Assembly: GCF_026278245.1 (NCBI RefSeq)
Contig: NZ_CP111079.1
Span: 3,920,501 to 3,984,500, forward strand
Source of the DNA: Pontibacter kalidii
GTDB lineage: Bacteria > Bacteroidota > Bacteroidia > Cytophagales > Hymenobacteraceae
Direction: 5' to 3'
DNA length: 64,000 bases
Numbering within the stretch: position 1 is the first letter of the stretch; each line of letters opens with the position of its first letter. The notes beneath the pieces were generated by a model. It saw nothing but the letters and a program-made list of their open reading frames with translations. It was not told the DNA's origin and did not search any database. Both the position numbers and the translations under genes were made by a program. Of this stretch, positions 27,140 through 36,304 are shown piece by piece.

Positions 27140-27991
27140 TTATACTTTATCATCTAGGACATTCCACGTCACGCAGTTCAGCAGCCCACCCTGCCTGGCG
27201 ACGGCGTTGATATTCACTGTTTCAATAGTGCGGTTCGAGAAAACCTGAGCCAGGGTATCGATAGCCTCCTGATCCTTGTTGCCGGGAACGTCGAACACTG
27301 GCACCAGGATAAGGTCGCCTATTTCCAGGTAGTTGACATAGCATCCGATGGCAGATAAGGGATACTGCTTCTCCTTGTACTCGAACAGGGGCAGCTCCAC
27401 GTAGTCGAAGCCATACTGGCTGATAACCTTCCTCATGCCCCTCTGCCAGTACTGGTACTCATCTGCCATACGGTTACAGATAAGCGTTTGCCGGTCGTAG
27501 AACCGTACCAGCCCATCGGCGTGGCCCGTCATGTCCGATCGGATAGCAGGGATAATGATGACCTCCGCCTCGAACAGATTCTCCAGTTGGTCGTGCAGCC
27601 TGGCTTTAGTGAGAGCAGGGTTCTCCTCAAATACCCGGTCGGTGAGAATCACCCTGTCAGTCCAGCGAAGAACGTTGCCGCCGTCCAGGTTGATGTCGCT
27701 GTGCTGCGCCCGTAGCCCGTACACCTGCAGGACGTGCGCCGGATCTGTCTTAAGGTGCGGATGCGCGCTCAGGTAGGAAGGCTCGTACCGGAACTGGATG
27801 AAGCTGTCTGCAGACTGCTGCACCGGCATGTAGTCCCGGCACCAGATGTCTTTGGTGCCTTTCAGCAGACCGTACCGGACTCCGTGCTTATCCAGCGCAG
27901 CCGTGATGCTGCGCCAGGCATCCCTGTAGCGCCCGTCTGTGGCGAGCAGTTCTGAGAAGTATACCTGGTTCGTCTCCCTATCAGTTACCAT
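27140..27991 (-). CDS. Agmatine / peptidylarginine deiminase family protein (PAD_porph)
   Basis: Guanidine-group-modifying enzyme fold, which hydrolyses agmatine or arginine-type guanidines to ureido products. 283 residues, shorter than typical agmatine deiminases (about 350-370). Conserved features: WCRDYMPVQ near residue 40, DGGNVLRWTDRVILTDR near 80-95, the His-Asp pair in DMTGHADGLVRF near 155, and the catalytic Cys in GGLLNCVTWN near 270. The start at 27,991 gives a clean family N-terminus and an 11-bp overlap with the HNH gene; upstream in-frame codons would read through the HNH gene. Whether the substrate is agmatine or protein arginine is unknown. Confidence 0.85.
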   Translation of the reverse strand: MVTDRETNQVYFSELLATDGRYRDAWRSITAALDKHGVRYGLLKGTKDIWCRDYMPVQQSADSFIQFRYEPSYLSAHPHLKTDPAHVLQVYGLRAQHSDINLDGGNVLRWTDRVILTDRVFEENPALTKARLHDQLENLFEAEVIIIPAIRSDMTGHADGLVRFYDRQTLICNRMADEYQYWQRGMRKVISQYGFDYVELPLFEYKEKQYPLSAIGCYVNYLEIGDLILVPVFDVPGNKDQEAIDTLAQVFSNRTIETVNINAVARQGGLLNCVTWNVLDDKV

Positions 27992-28538
27992 GGCCTTTGA
28001 AGTGGCTGTACTTGTCCTCCAGGAACTTCCTGATGTGGGGTGCGAAGTACTGGCGGTGGTCCTCCTCGGAGATGATGTCGCTTTTATGGTTATTGCAGAA
28101 ATAGCAGGCCAGCACGCAGTTCCCTTCTGTGTATAGGTTCGACTTGGAATCTTTCCGCTCCAGCTCCAACGACTTTCCGCGCCCCCGCTTAGTGGAGAGC
28201 ACGCCGGCGGCAAACAGCTCCTCCAGCTTGTGCTCCTCTATACCGCAGTAGGCGCAGATCCTTGGCTGCTTTCGGAACCACTCAAAGAATGGCCGCTTGC
28301 CCGCCTGCTCAAAGGCAGCGAAAGCCGGCTTGCCCTTCCTGCTTGAGAAGAGGGCATTAGACTTTTTGATCTTATCCCTCAGGTCGGTACCAGTCGCCCA
28401 CCACTCCTGCAGCATGTGGAGCTCCAGACTTGGGTTCTCGCTCAGGATGCTCTTGTAGCTTTTATCCTCTGTCAGGTGCTGGATAAGGAACTCCTCCTGG
28501 GTCATGGTTGTACGTTCAGCAAAAAGAACCATACTCAT
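27981..28538 (-). CDS. HNH endonuclease-like protein
   Basis: A 185-residue probable metal-dependent DNA nuclease. The C-terminal half has a Zn-knuckle CAYCGIEEHKLEELF near residue 96, then LELERKDSKSNLYTEGNCVLACYF with CNNHKSD, the layout of HNH proteins linked to defence and restriction. The N-terminal half is helical and charged without a known domain. Starts at 28,538 or 28,505 (MTQEEFLIQ) are both possible. It overlaps the deiminase-family gene by 11 bp, so the two are probably translated together. It lies about 400 bp from the end of hsdR. Confidence 0.75.
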   Translation of the reverse strand: MSMVLFAERTTMTQEEFLIQHLTEDKSYKSILSENPSLELHMLQEWWATGTDLRDKIKKSNALFSSRKGKPAFAAFEQAGKRPFFEWFRKQPRICAYCGIEEHKLEELFAAGVLSTKRGRGKSLELERKDSKSNLYTEGNCVLACYFCNNHKSDIISEEDHRQYFAPHIRKFLEDKYSHFKGHGN

Positions 28539-28609
28539 AATCAATGATTTATAAAAAAGTTATACTGCAAGCATTAACAATTTAAAACCTGCCTCACATT
28601 TTCTGTATA

Positions 28610-28918
28610 ATGATAAAATACAAACCCCTGAAAACATTAAAGGATTACACCCAAACAAGCATTTATCAGTCTGCACCAGAGCTTTTCAAAGACAAGGCAC
28701 TAACAAGGTTAAAAGCTATACAGCCTCATGCTACATTCAGGTTCGAAGGTTACAATCTTCGATTCAAAAATATTCTCACTAATTCTGAGCTAAAGTCCGG
28801 ACTGCTGCAACAGCACCACGAACTGAAGCCTGGGATGATCGAAATCTGGGATACAGTGTTGGCAGAGGTTACCTCTATCGTTAGAAAAGGAAAAATCAGT
28901 ATAATTCTCGCTCTATAA
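28610..28918 (+). CDS. Hypothetical small protein
   Basis: A 102-residue basic protein (MIKYKPLKTLKDYTQTSIYQSAPELF; LKPGMIEIWDTVLAEVTSIVRKGK). It is divergent from the HNH gene and convergent with hsdR. No family is recognised. Its AT-richer composition and position between two DNA-targeting loci make a small accessory or immunity role possible, but this is only context. Confidence 0.5.
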   Translation: MIKYKPLKTLKDYTQTSIYQSAPELFKDKALTRLKAIQPHATFRFEGYNLRFKNILTNSELKSGLLQQHHELKPGMIEIWDTVLAEVTSIVRKGKISIILAL

Positions 28919-28938
28919 AAACATTAATGTAGAAAACC

Positions 28939-31803
28939 CTATCCCCTCAGTCCCATTCCACTGATAAACGTCTCCACAAAGCCGATCATCCTGGCGGTGA
29001 TGCGCTCGGCGATCGGCTTGCGCTCCAGCAGCTTTGGCCTGGCCGGAAGCATGTCCAGCACCTCGTCGCGCAGTGGTTTGCGCTCGGTGAACAGGTAGTT
29101 GCCCAGCACGGCTTGTAGCTTCACCGGGTCTAGCTTTTCCTCAGCGGCCATGGCATGGAAGGCTAGCTGCTGCTCGCGGGCCCAGAAGCTCTCGAACTGC
29201 TCCGGGATGTCGTCGATGTCCTCGATGTGCGGCAGGTTCTCTTCGATGAACTTGCGGATCAGCTCGCGCTTGCTGCGCAGGGTGGCCTCGCCGGTGAGCG
29301 TGTCGATGATCTGCTGCTTCTGGCGCTCCTGCTCCTCCTGGCTGGCGGTCTTCAGCCTGGCCAGCAGCTTGAGGATGTAGGCCACGTTGATCTCGTCGCG
29401 GTGGATGAGCTCCAGCTCAAAGTCCACGTCGTCCAGGATCGACTCCTTCTCCTTCACAGTACCGGTCTTCACCTTGTCGTAGAAGTCCAGGTACTTGCTC
29501 TTGTAGTCCTCGAAGCTTTGCTCGGCCATGGCCAGATCGCTGAAGCTAAAGTCGACGAAGGTGGTGAGCACGTTCTTGAGGCGCATCAGCTCACGGAAGG
29601 CCTTGATGAACGCCAGCTCCTCCTCCTCGCTCGGGAGGCTGTCCACGCTGCCCACGGTGGGCGCCACTTTCAGCAGCTCGGCAAAGGCCATGTTGAACTT
29701 GGCCACATACTCCTCGTACGGCGCCATCAGGATCGTATCCTTCGCCTCCTTGTTCGAGAAAAGCGTGATGGCCTCGTCGGTGGCCTGCTTGAGGTTGCGG
29801 AAGACAACGATGTTGCCCTGCGACTTCTGCTCGGTGTAGAGCCTGTTGGTGCGGCTGAAGGCCTGTATCAGGCCGTGGTACTTCAGGTTCTTATCGACGT
29901 AGAGCGTGTTGAGCGGCGGCGAGTCAAAGCCCGTGAGGAACATGTTCACCACCAGCAGGATGTCCACCTCCTTGTTCTTCACCCGCTTCGACAGGTCGTT
30001 GTAGTAGTTGTAGAAACCTTGGTTATCCTTGGTGGAGAACTTGGTGCCGAACATCGTGTTGTAATCGGCGATGAAGGCGTCCAGCTTCTCGCGGGTGTGG
30101 CTGTTGGCCACGTAAGCTAGCTTGGGCTCTGCGGCCGTCAGCACCTCCTCGTCATAGTCCGGAAGTATACCGGTGGCCTCCCTGTCCTGCTCATTGGAAG
30201 TAAAACTGAAGATGGTGCCGATTTTCAGGTTGTGTCTGCCCTCTGCCTTGCGCTGCTGGAACAGCTCGTAATAGGCGATGAGCGTCTCTACGCTGCCCAC
30301 GCAGAACATGCCGGTCAGCTCCCTGCCGTGCGTTTTGCGGGGGTGGTGCTCGATGATGTAGTCCACGATCTTCTCCAGGCGCTGCGGAGCCTCCAGCAGC
30401 TCTTTGGTGTCGATGTCCTCCACCTCAATGTCAATCTCGGTATTGCTGCCTTCCTTCTCCCTATAGCGGCCCACGTACTCCACGGAGAACTTGAGCACGT
30501 TCTCGTCCTTGATGGCGTCGGTGATCAGGTACTTGTGCAGGCACTCGTCAAACAAATCTCTAGTGGTGCGCTTGCCCAGGTCGTTCTTGATCACGTTCTC
30601 GGCAAAGATCGGGGTGCCGGTGAAGCCGAACAGTTGCGCCTTGGTGAAGAAGCCCTTGATGCGGTTGTGCGTCTCGCCGAACTGGCTGCGGTGGCACTCG
30701 TCGAAGATGAACACCACGCGCTCTTCCCGGAGATGCTCCAGCTTTCCGGAGTAGCGGGCAGTACCGATGGCGTTGTTGAGCTTCTGGATGGTGGTGACGA
30801 TGAGCTTGGTGTCGCCGGCGAGTTGCCCCACCAGGGCGCGGGTGTCGTCGGTGCCGTCGATGCTTCCGGCCGAGAAGCTGTTGAATTCTTTGGTGGTCTG
30901 GTAGTCCAGGTCCTTGCGGTCCACCACGAACAGGACCTTGTGCACCTTGGGCAGCTGCATCAGGATCTGGCTGGCCTTGAAGGAGGTGAGCGTCTTGCCG
31001 GAGCCGGTGGTGTGCCAGATGTAGCCGTTCTTATCCGAGTTTTTTACTTTGTCGATGATAGCTTCGGTGGCGTAGAACTGGTAAGGGCGCAGCGCCATCA
31101 GGATCTTGTGCGTCTGGTTGAGCACGATGTACTTGGTGACCATCTTGGCCATGTGGCAGGGCTCCAGGAAAGCCTTGGTGAAGGCCTCCAGCTGGGTGAT
31201 GAGCCTGTTATCCTTGTCGGCCCAGTAGAAGGTTTGCTTGAAGGACTGGTGGCGGTTGTTGGCGTAGTACTTGGTGTTGACGCCGTTGCTGATGACAAAC
31301 AGCTGCACGTACTGGAACAGGCCGTAGGACGAGCTAAAGGAGTGCCGGTGGTAGCGGTTTACCTGGTTGAAGGCCTCTTTCAGTTCCAGGCCGCGCCGTT
31401 TCAATTCGATCTGCACCAGGGGCAGGCCGTTCACCAGTAGGGTCACGTCGTAGCGGTTCTTGTAGGTGCCCTCCATCGTTACCTGCTGGGTTACCTGGAA
31501 GAGGTTCTGGCACCAGTGCTCCTGCTGCAGGAACTCCAGGTACGCGCTCGTGCCGTCGTCCTTGGTCAGCTGCATGCGGTCGCGCAGAATCTTGGCGCGG
31601 TCAAACACGTTGCCTTTGTTGAGGTGGTTCAGGACGCGCTCGAACTCCTTCTCGGTCAGCGTAACCCCGTTGTGCTTCTCTAGCTGGGTTTTCAGATTGG
31701 CCAGGAGGTCGCGCTCGTCTTTGATGGCGACGTAGCTGTAGCCCAGCCCCTGCAGCTGCTTTATTAAGTTGTCTTCGAGTACTTGTTCCGGTTGCGTTCC
31801 CAT
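28939..31803 (-). CDS. hsdR: Type I restriction enzyme R subunit
   Basis: Motor and nuclease subunit that translocates and cleaves unmodified DNA, in complex with HsdM and HsdS. 954 residues. The N-terminal PD-(D/E)XK nuclease has NGLPLVQIELKRRG near 125-135. The SF2 translocase shows Walker A WHTTGSGKT near 264, FIFDECHRSQFGE near 367, FGFTGTPIF, and the motif V/VI region MFLTGFDSPPLNTLYVDK with LIQAFSRTNR. A C-terminal helical domain completes it. Last gene of the hsd operon, starting 3 bp after the embedded nuclease gene. Confidence 0.96.
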   Translation of the reverse strand: MGTQPEQVLEDNLIKQLQGLGYSYVAIKDERDLLANLKTQLEKHNGVTLTEKEFERVLNHLNKGNVFDRAKILRDRMQLTKDDGTSAYLEFLQQEHWCQNLFQVTQQVTMEGTYKNRYDVTLLVNGLPLVQIELKRRGLELKEAFNQVNRYHRHSFSSSYGLFQYVQLFVISNGVNTKYYANNRHQSFKQTFYWADKDNRLITQLEAFTKAFLEPCHMAKMVTKYIVLNQTHKILMALRPYQFYATEAIIDKVKNSDKNGYIWHTTGSGKTLTSFKASQILMQLPKVHKVLFVVDRKDLDYQTTKEFNSFSAGSIDGTDDTRALVGQLAGDTKLIVTTIQKLNNAIGTARYSGKLEHLREERVVFIFDECHRSQFGETHNRIKGFFTKAQLFGFTGTPIFAENVIKNDLGKRTTRDLFDECLHKYLITDAIKDENVLKFSVEYVGRYREKEGSNTEIDIEVEDIDTKELLEAPQRLEKIVDYIIEHHPRKTHGRELTGMFCVGSVETLIAYYELFQQRKAEGRHNLKIGTIFSFTSNEQDREATGILPDYDEEVLTAAEPKLAYVANSHTREKLDAFIADYNTMFGTKFSTKDNQGFYNYYNDLSKRVKNKEVDILLVVNMFLTGFDSPPLNTLYVDKNLKYHGLIQAFSRTNRLYTEQKSQGNIVVFRNLKQATDEAITLFSNKEAKDTILMAPYEEYVAKFNMAFAELLKVAPTVGSVDSLPSEEEELAFIKAFRELMRLKNVLTTFVDFSFSDLAMAEQSFEDYKSKYLDFYDKVKTGTVKEKESILDDVDFELELIHRDEINVAYILKLLARLKTASQEEQERQKQQIIDTLTGEATLRSKRELIRKFIEENLPHIEDIDDIPEQFESFWAREQQLAFHAMAAEEKLDPVKLQAVLGNYLFTERKPLRDEVLDMLPARPKLLERKPIAERITARMIGFVETFISGMGLRG

Positions 31804-31806
31804 ATC

Positions 31807-33006
31807 TTAGTTTTCAGATTCAAGATAGGCACGTAATAGGTCGGCATGCTGTTCAAGATAGACCCCTACCTCGTTCACGATGTGGTCGACGAGATTTTCC
31901 TTAAAGCTGGCGTCGGCGTGTAGCTTCTGAAGGGTGTCAGGGTTCCCAAAATTCAGCACGTACCCGTCATAGTTGGGCAGCTCTTTTAAATTATACCAGT
32001 TGCTGGTGAAACGCTCGCTTTTTTCTGTGTATTCGTTTTTCTTATTGCTGTTATTATAAACCCCGATAAACAGCACTCCCCCTTTATGCCCCTGACCGCT
32101 GAAGGACTCTAAGCCAAAAAACATTTTACGCTTCTCCATCCCTTTCAACTTTATCCAGATCTGGGAGTAACGATCATTTATGTCTCTACCTGCTGCCATA
32201 GTAAGGGTAGCTCCAAAGCGCTCCTTTAACTTTTCCAGGACACTTCGTCTTACCCCCTCCTTTATGGTCGCGCTGACTTTAGCGAAGTTCTCGGCTATGT
32301 AAGCTGACTCCCGGATATGACTTAGCATGATCTCGTTCAGGTTCTTCTGGTGCGTTTTATCCATGGTGGAGGTAAGCTTTTGGATCAGGATCTTGTATTG
32401 TTTGATGGACTCGCGAAGTATGGGCTGTTCGGCGGCCTCTTTAATGCACCGCTCCAGCCACTCCTGTATCTGGTCGCGGTAGGAGATGGTATGGAAGTCT
32501 TCTCCGTTCTGCAGTTTGCCTTTACTAGCCTCGGATGGCTCTGCGCCTTTCAGGGTGAGGTAGTATACTTTGTTGCTCCCCTTCCTGTAATTGCAGTAGC
32601 GTTCGACCTGTGCGTTCTGGTCGCCAGCGTCTATCTTGTTCTCAATCGAGATGCTATTTCCGTTCTTGTCCCAGAGGTAGATGTCTATGCGGCCGCCGGT
32701 TTTGGCTTTGTCGTCACGCAGACCGATGTAGTGCTCTACCTTTACCTGGGCAGTGGCGACATCGATGCTCTCCTCCTTTAGCACCTTCAGGAAGAGGCGC
32801 AGGAAAGCATTCCCCTTCAGGTGGGAGCCTTTGGGGCTCAGCAGCTCGGCCAGAAAGACAGAGTGAGTTTTGTTCTCGCTGCGCTCCATGCTGAGGATGG
32901 AGAACACGTTGAACGTCTCGCCCCGCGCTTTCTTCAGCTCCCGCTGATGATCGATGATCGTCTTGGTGTGGCCCAGCAGGTGACTAAGTTTTTCTTCGCT
33001 TATCAT
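31807..33006 (-). CDS. PD-(D/E)XK nuclease family protein embedded in the hsd operon
   Basis: A 399-residue protein with the nuclease core TGGRIDIYLWDKNGNSISIENKIDA at about 100-125: Asp in RIDIYL and E-x-K in IENK, followed by DQNAQVERYCNYRKG, as in PDDEXK_4-type proteins. The start is MISEEKLSHLLGH. It lies 9 bp after hsdS and 3 bp before hsdR, so it is co-transcribed with the type I system but is not one of its three standard subunits. It could be a second nuclease, or a modulator using the fold for DNA binding. Confidence 0.82.
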   Translation of the reverse strand: MISEEKLSHLLGHTKTIIDHQRELKKARGETFNVFSILSMERSENKTHSVFLAELLSPKGSHLKGNAFLRLFLKVLKEESIDVATAQVKVEHYIGLRDDKAKTGGRIDIYLWDKNGNSISIENKIDAGDQNAQVERYCNYRKGSNKVYYLTLKGAEPSEASKGKLQNGEDFHTISYRDQIQEWLERCIKEAAEQPILRESIKQYKILIQKLTSTMDKTHQKNLNEIMLSHIRESAYIAENFAKVSATIKEGVRRSVLEKLKERFGATLTMAAGRDINDRYSQIWIKLKGMEKRKMFFGLESFSGQGHKGGVLFIGVYNNSNKKNEYTEKSERFTSNWYNLKELPNYDGYVLNFGNPDTLQKLHADASFKENLVDHIVNEVGVYLEQHADLLRAYLESEN

Positions 33007-33015
33007 TTATTTCTC

Positions 33016-34275
33016 TTACACGAACATCTGCTGCAGCAAGCCTTTCTTGAACTGCTGCGCCTGCTCCAGTTGAGTTTTGGTATAGTATAATTTGTTATCT
33101 ATTGCTGATAAGAACGCCGTAATTTTCTGCTGTTCTGCCTGACAAGGTACAGGGATTGGTAGACCAAGAAGGTCATCATTGGTGATGCTCATCCTGTCGT
33201 GTCGTGCACCGTAATTGGCGACGCTCTTCATATACCTGTGCCAAACCGTAGTCTCAAAGAAGAACTCCAGAAACTCCAGGTTCTGCTTCTCGAAGCGGAA
33301 TACTGTATAGAGAGGCGACATGACACCTTTAGCCAGTTTGTTCCTCTTGATCGGCCCAACAGGTGCGGCAGTTGATATCCTCGGGTTGTAAACAAAATCA
33401 TCTACGTCCACTACATAGTAGCCTTCCAGGTTCTCTTGGTTGGCAATGTCTTTATCGAAGTAGTCCTGCTGGCTAACTATACCTTGTGTGGCAGAGTTGG
33501 TCAATACAAAGTTGATGTCGTCCTTTTTGTTCTTGATTGTTACTCTCTTAGCAACGTCTTTTAGCCTCTTCTCCTCCCACTCCGGAAAGTCATGACCGTT
33601 GTCGTCCTTGAAGCGGATTTGCCGGGAGAAGAGCTGCTGCATCGCCCCTTTTTTATACTTCTCCAACAGCTCCTTCTTCTTGCTCAGCTGCTGGAGCTTG
33701 TCATTAACGGCCGAGAGGAAAGAAGCTATTTTTTGCTGTTCGGCTATAGTTGGGAAAGCAAATTTGATCAGTCTTATACTCTGAAAATTCAAACCTTCTC
33801 TTCCACTTCCTACCTGGCTTCTCTCTAATGATTTCTGACCATTATAAGAGCTCAAGTGGGCCTGCAAAAAAGCTGGATTATTTTGTTTATCCAGTCTGAT
33901 TATACAAACGTGCTGGTTTACATTCCCAACTATAAAATCATCGGGAACAACACAACTTCTTCCTATAGAGCCACCAGTAATGTTCAGAAGCATATCGTTT
34001 GCCCGAACTATACTTCCTTTCATCTTATCATTTATCTCTTCTGAAATGAAAGAAACATTTCCAAGTATAAGTTTATCATCATTAACATTCTGGCTTCTGA
34101 TAAACGGTATACCTGTGTCTTGATATGCTTTCTCACCACCTAAAGGAGTGCTGCCACTTCCAACTTTAACTGCTATACTTCCAATACTCTTTTTCACCCA
34201 CTCCCCTTCAAACTCCGGAAAGCGAAGCGCAGGCACGTTTTTCACGGCTGCTGTTATTTCTGCTGTTGCTTCCAT
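33016..34275 (-). CDS. hsdS: Type I restriction-modification specificity subunit S
   Basis: Determines the recognition sequence of the type I complex. 419 residues with two target-recognition domains: the first about 20-190 (PEFEGEWVKKSIGSIAVKVGSG ... QSIRLIKFAFPTIAEQQKIASF), the second about 225-400 (FPEWEEKRLKDVAKRVTI ... LLGLPIPVPCQAEQQKITAF). Each is followed by a conserved coiled-coil spacer (LSAVNDKLQQLSKKKELLEKYKKG and LSAIDNKLYYTKTQLEQAQQFKKG). It starts 2 bp after hsdM. Recognition sequence cannot be deduced. Confidence 0.95.
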   Translation of the reverse strand: MEATAEITAAVKNVPALRFPEFEGEWVKKSIGSIAVKVGSGSTPLGGEKAYQDTGIPFIRSQNVNDDKLILGNVSFISEEINDKMKGSIVRANDMLLNITGGSIGRSCVVPDDFIVGNVNQHVCIIRLDKQNNPAFLQAHLSSYNGQKSLERSQVGSGREGLNFQSIRLIKFAFPTIAEQQKIASFLSAVNDKLQQLSKKKELLEKYKKGAMQQLFSRQIRFKDDNGHDFPEWEEKRLKDVAKRVTIKNKKDDINFVLTNSATQGIVSQQDYFDKDIANQENLEGYYVVDVDDFVYNPRISTAAPVGPIKRNKLAKGVMSPLYTVFRFEKQNLEFLEFFFETTVWHRYMKSVANYGARHDRMSITNDDLLGLPIPVPCQAEQQKITAFLSAIDNKLYYTKTQLEQAQQFKKGLLQQMFV

Positions 34276-34277
34276 AG

Positions 34278-35855
34278 TTAAAACGGTTTAGCTATACCCA
34301 ATTCCTCACAGTAGGCGGCAATGGTGCTGTCGGTCGCCTGCATTTCGTCTTCCAGCTGAGCAAGGGCGACGGCTACTTCGTTCAGGTCTACCGGCTCCTC
34401 CTCCTCAAAGGTGTCCACGTAGCGCGGGATGTTCAGATTGTAGTCGTTCTCGCGCACCTCCTCCAGGCTGGCCACATAGCTATACTTGTCCTCAGAGCGG
34501 CGCTCGCGGTAGGTTGTGATGATCTTCTCAATGTCGGTGTCACGCAGGTAGTGCTGCGTCTTAGCCTTCTCGTAGTGCTGGCTGGCGTCGATGAACAGGA
34601 TGTTGTCGGCCTGCTCACGGCACTTCTTGAACACCAGGATGCAGGTAGGTATACTTGTGCCGTAGAAGATGTTGGCTGGCAGTCCGATCACGGCATCCAG
34701 GTAGTTGCGGTCCTCGATCAGGTACTGGCGGATGTGCCCCTCGGCCGCGCCACGGAACAGCACGCCATGCGGCAGCACCACGGCCATGGTTCCGTTCTCG
34801 GCCAGGTGGTGGATCATGTGCTGCACAAAGGCAAAGTCGGCCTTCGAGCTTGGGGCCAGCTTGCCGTACTGGCTGAAGCGGTCGTCGGAGAGGTGCAGCG
34901 GACTGGCGCTCCAGTTGGCCGAGAACGGCGGGTTCGCCACTATGGCCTCGAAGCGGTGCTCCAGGTGCTGCGGGTGCTCCAGCGTGTCCTCCTGCCGGAT
35001 GTCGAATTTCCGGAAGTGCACGTCGTGCAGGATCATGTTCATACGGGCTAGGTTGTAGGTGGTGCGGTTGAGCTCCTGCCCATAGAAGGTAGACACCTCC
35101 TTCACCTCCTTGGCCACGCGCAGCAAGAGCGAGCCCGAGCCGCAGGTAGGGTCATACACCGACTTGAGTTTGTCCTTGCCGGTGGTCACCAGTTTGGCCA
35201 GTACCTTCGATACCTCCTGCGGGGTGTAAAATTCTCCCGCCTTCTTGCCTGCGCCGCTCGCAAACTGCCCGATCAGGTACTCGTAGGCATCGCCCAGTAC
35301 GTCGGCCTCGGTGTCTTCCAGCTTAAAGTCTATCTTGTCCAGGTGGCCCAGCACCTTTGCTATCAAATCGTTCTTGGCAGCTTCGGTACGGCCCAGTTTG
35401 GTAGAAGTCAGGTCCAGATCTTCGAAAAGCTTGTTAAAGTCGTCCTCGCTCTCGGTGCCCATGGTGCTCTGCTCAATGTGCCTGAGCACCTGCGTCAGCT
35501 CGTCAAGTATAAAATTGCTCGCCCCCTCCTCTTTGCTGTTGGCGTTGCCTTTGCGGGCCAGTTCACTAAATAGCTCGGTCGGCTTCAGGAAGTAACCCAG
35601 GCTGGCCAGCGCCTCTTCCTTTATCGCTTCCAGGTACTCCTGCCCCTCTTCGCTGGCTTCGTTTATATCGTGGTATTTGATGCCGTCTTCTGCCAGTATC
35701 TTATTGGCGTACAGCGCCATCTTCTCCGACAGGTATTTGTAGAAGATAAAGCCAAGTATATAATCCCGGAACTCGTCAGCATCCATCTTGCCGCGCAGGG
35801 TGTTGGCGATGTTCCAGAGTTGTTGTTCTATTTGTCGTTTGTGGTTTTCAGACAT
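34278..35855 (-). CDS. hsdM: Type I restriction-modification DNA methyltransferase subunit M
   Basis: N6-adenine methyltransferase subunit of the type I system, 525 residues. The N-terminal helical HsdM_N domain (RQIEQQLWNIANTLRGKM) precedes the catalytic domain with AdoMet motif DPTCGSGSLLLR near 236 and the catalytic motif IVANPPF near 308. The start MSENHKRQ at 35,855 is chosen over an upstream in-frame codon because it matches the usual family N-terminus. First gene of the leftward operon hsdM-hsdS-nuclease-hsdR. Confidence 0.96.
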   Translation of the reverse strand: MSENHKRQIEQQLWNIANTLRGKMDADEFRDYILGFIFYKYLSEKMALYANKILAEDGIKYHDINEASEEGQEYLEAIKEEALASLGYFLKPTELFSELARKGNANSKEEGASNFILDELTQVLRHIEQSTMGTESEDDFNKLFEDLDLTSTKLGRTEAAKNDLIAKVLGHLDKIDFKLEDTEADVLGDAYEYLIGQFASGAGKKAGEFYTPQEVSKVLAKLVTTGKDKLKSVYDPTCGSGSLLLRVAKEVKEVSTFYGQELNRTTYNLARMNMILHDVHFRKFDIRQEDTLEHPQHLEHRFEAIVANPPFSANWSASPLHLSDDRFSQYGKLAPSSKADFAFVQHMIHHLAENGTMAVVLPHGVLFRGAAEGHIRQYLIEDRNYLDAVIGLPANIFYGTSIPTCILVFKKCREQADNILFIDASQHYEKAKTQHYLRDTDIEKIITTYRERRSEDKYSYVASLEEVRENDYNLNIPRYVDTFEEEEPVDLNEVAVALAQLEDEMQATDSTIAAYCEELGIAKPF

Positions 35856-35989
35856 GGGTAAGCTAAAAGTTGTATTCTCGGTATAGGACCGGTAAAACCA
35901 GACAAGGTACAACAAGATAGGGAAAATAGTATACTTGGTGCAAGTTTAAACTTTGGAGTAGGTCATAAAAGGAAGCCTTTATTTTCCGG

Positions 35990-36304
35990 ATGAAGAATAC
36001 CAGAAAAAAGCTATCTTACGACATGGAAAGAGCGATATCACAAACTGAGGCAGTAAAAGCCCTCTTTAAGGAATTTCACCAGACAGGCGATGCACAGGAG
36101 CTACTGATCGGGCTTCGGCAACTGGAGCAGGAAGCCGGAGAGGGAGAACTTTGGCTTCGGTTCTTTGACGGCGATTCAGGTGCCACTACCATCACTGACT
36201 TGGAACGCCACCTGGCTGCCCCTTCCCACCCTAACTACAGGTCCGTCCTGGAGAGTATAGACATCGCTCTGGAGCGGGAGGGCCTGCAGGTGTACTTTGC
36301 GTAG
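35990..36304 (+). CDS. Hypothetical small acidic protein
   Basis: A 104-residue, mostly helical acidic protein (DMERAISQTEAVKALFKEF; LLIGLRQLEQEAGEGELW). Divergent from hsdM with a 134-bp gap. No family is recognised. A second start at Met12 is possible. Regulation of or protection from the neighbouring system is speculation. Confidence 0.5.
   Translation: MKNTRKKLSYDMERAISQTEAVKALFKEFHQTGDAQELLIGLRQLEQEAGEGELWLRFFDGDSGATTITDLERHLAAPSHPNYRSVLESIDIALEREGLQVYFA

Noticed and set aside
30232..31440. Long open frame (402 codons) on the plus strand opposite hsdR
   Set aside because: Antisense to a gene with all type I R-subunit motifs; its translation is low-complexity (Leu/Val/Gly/His-rich), as expected for a shadow of a GC-rich gene.
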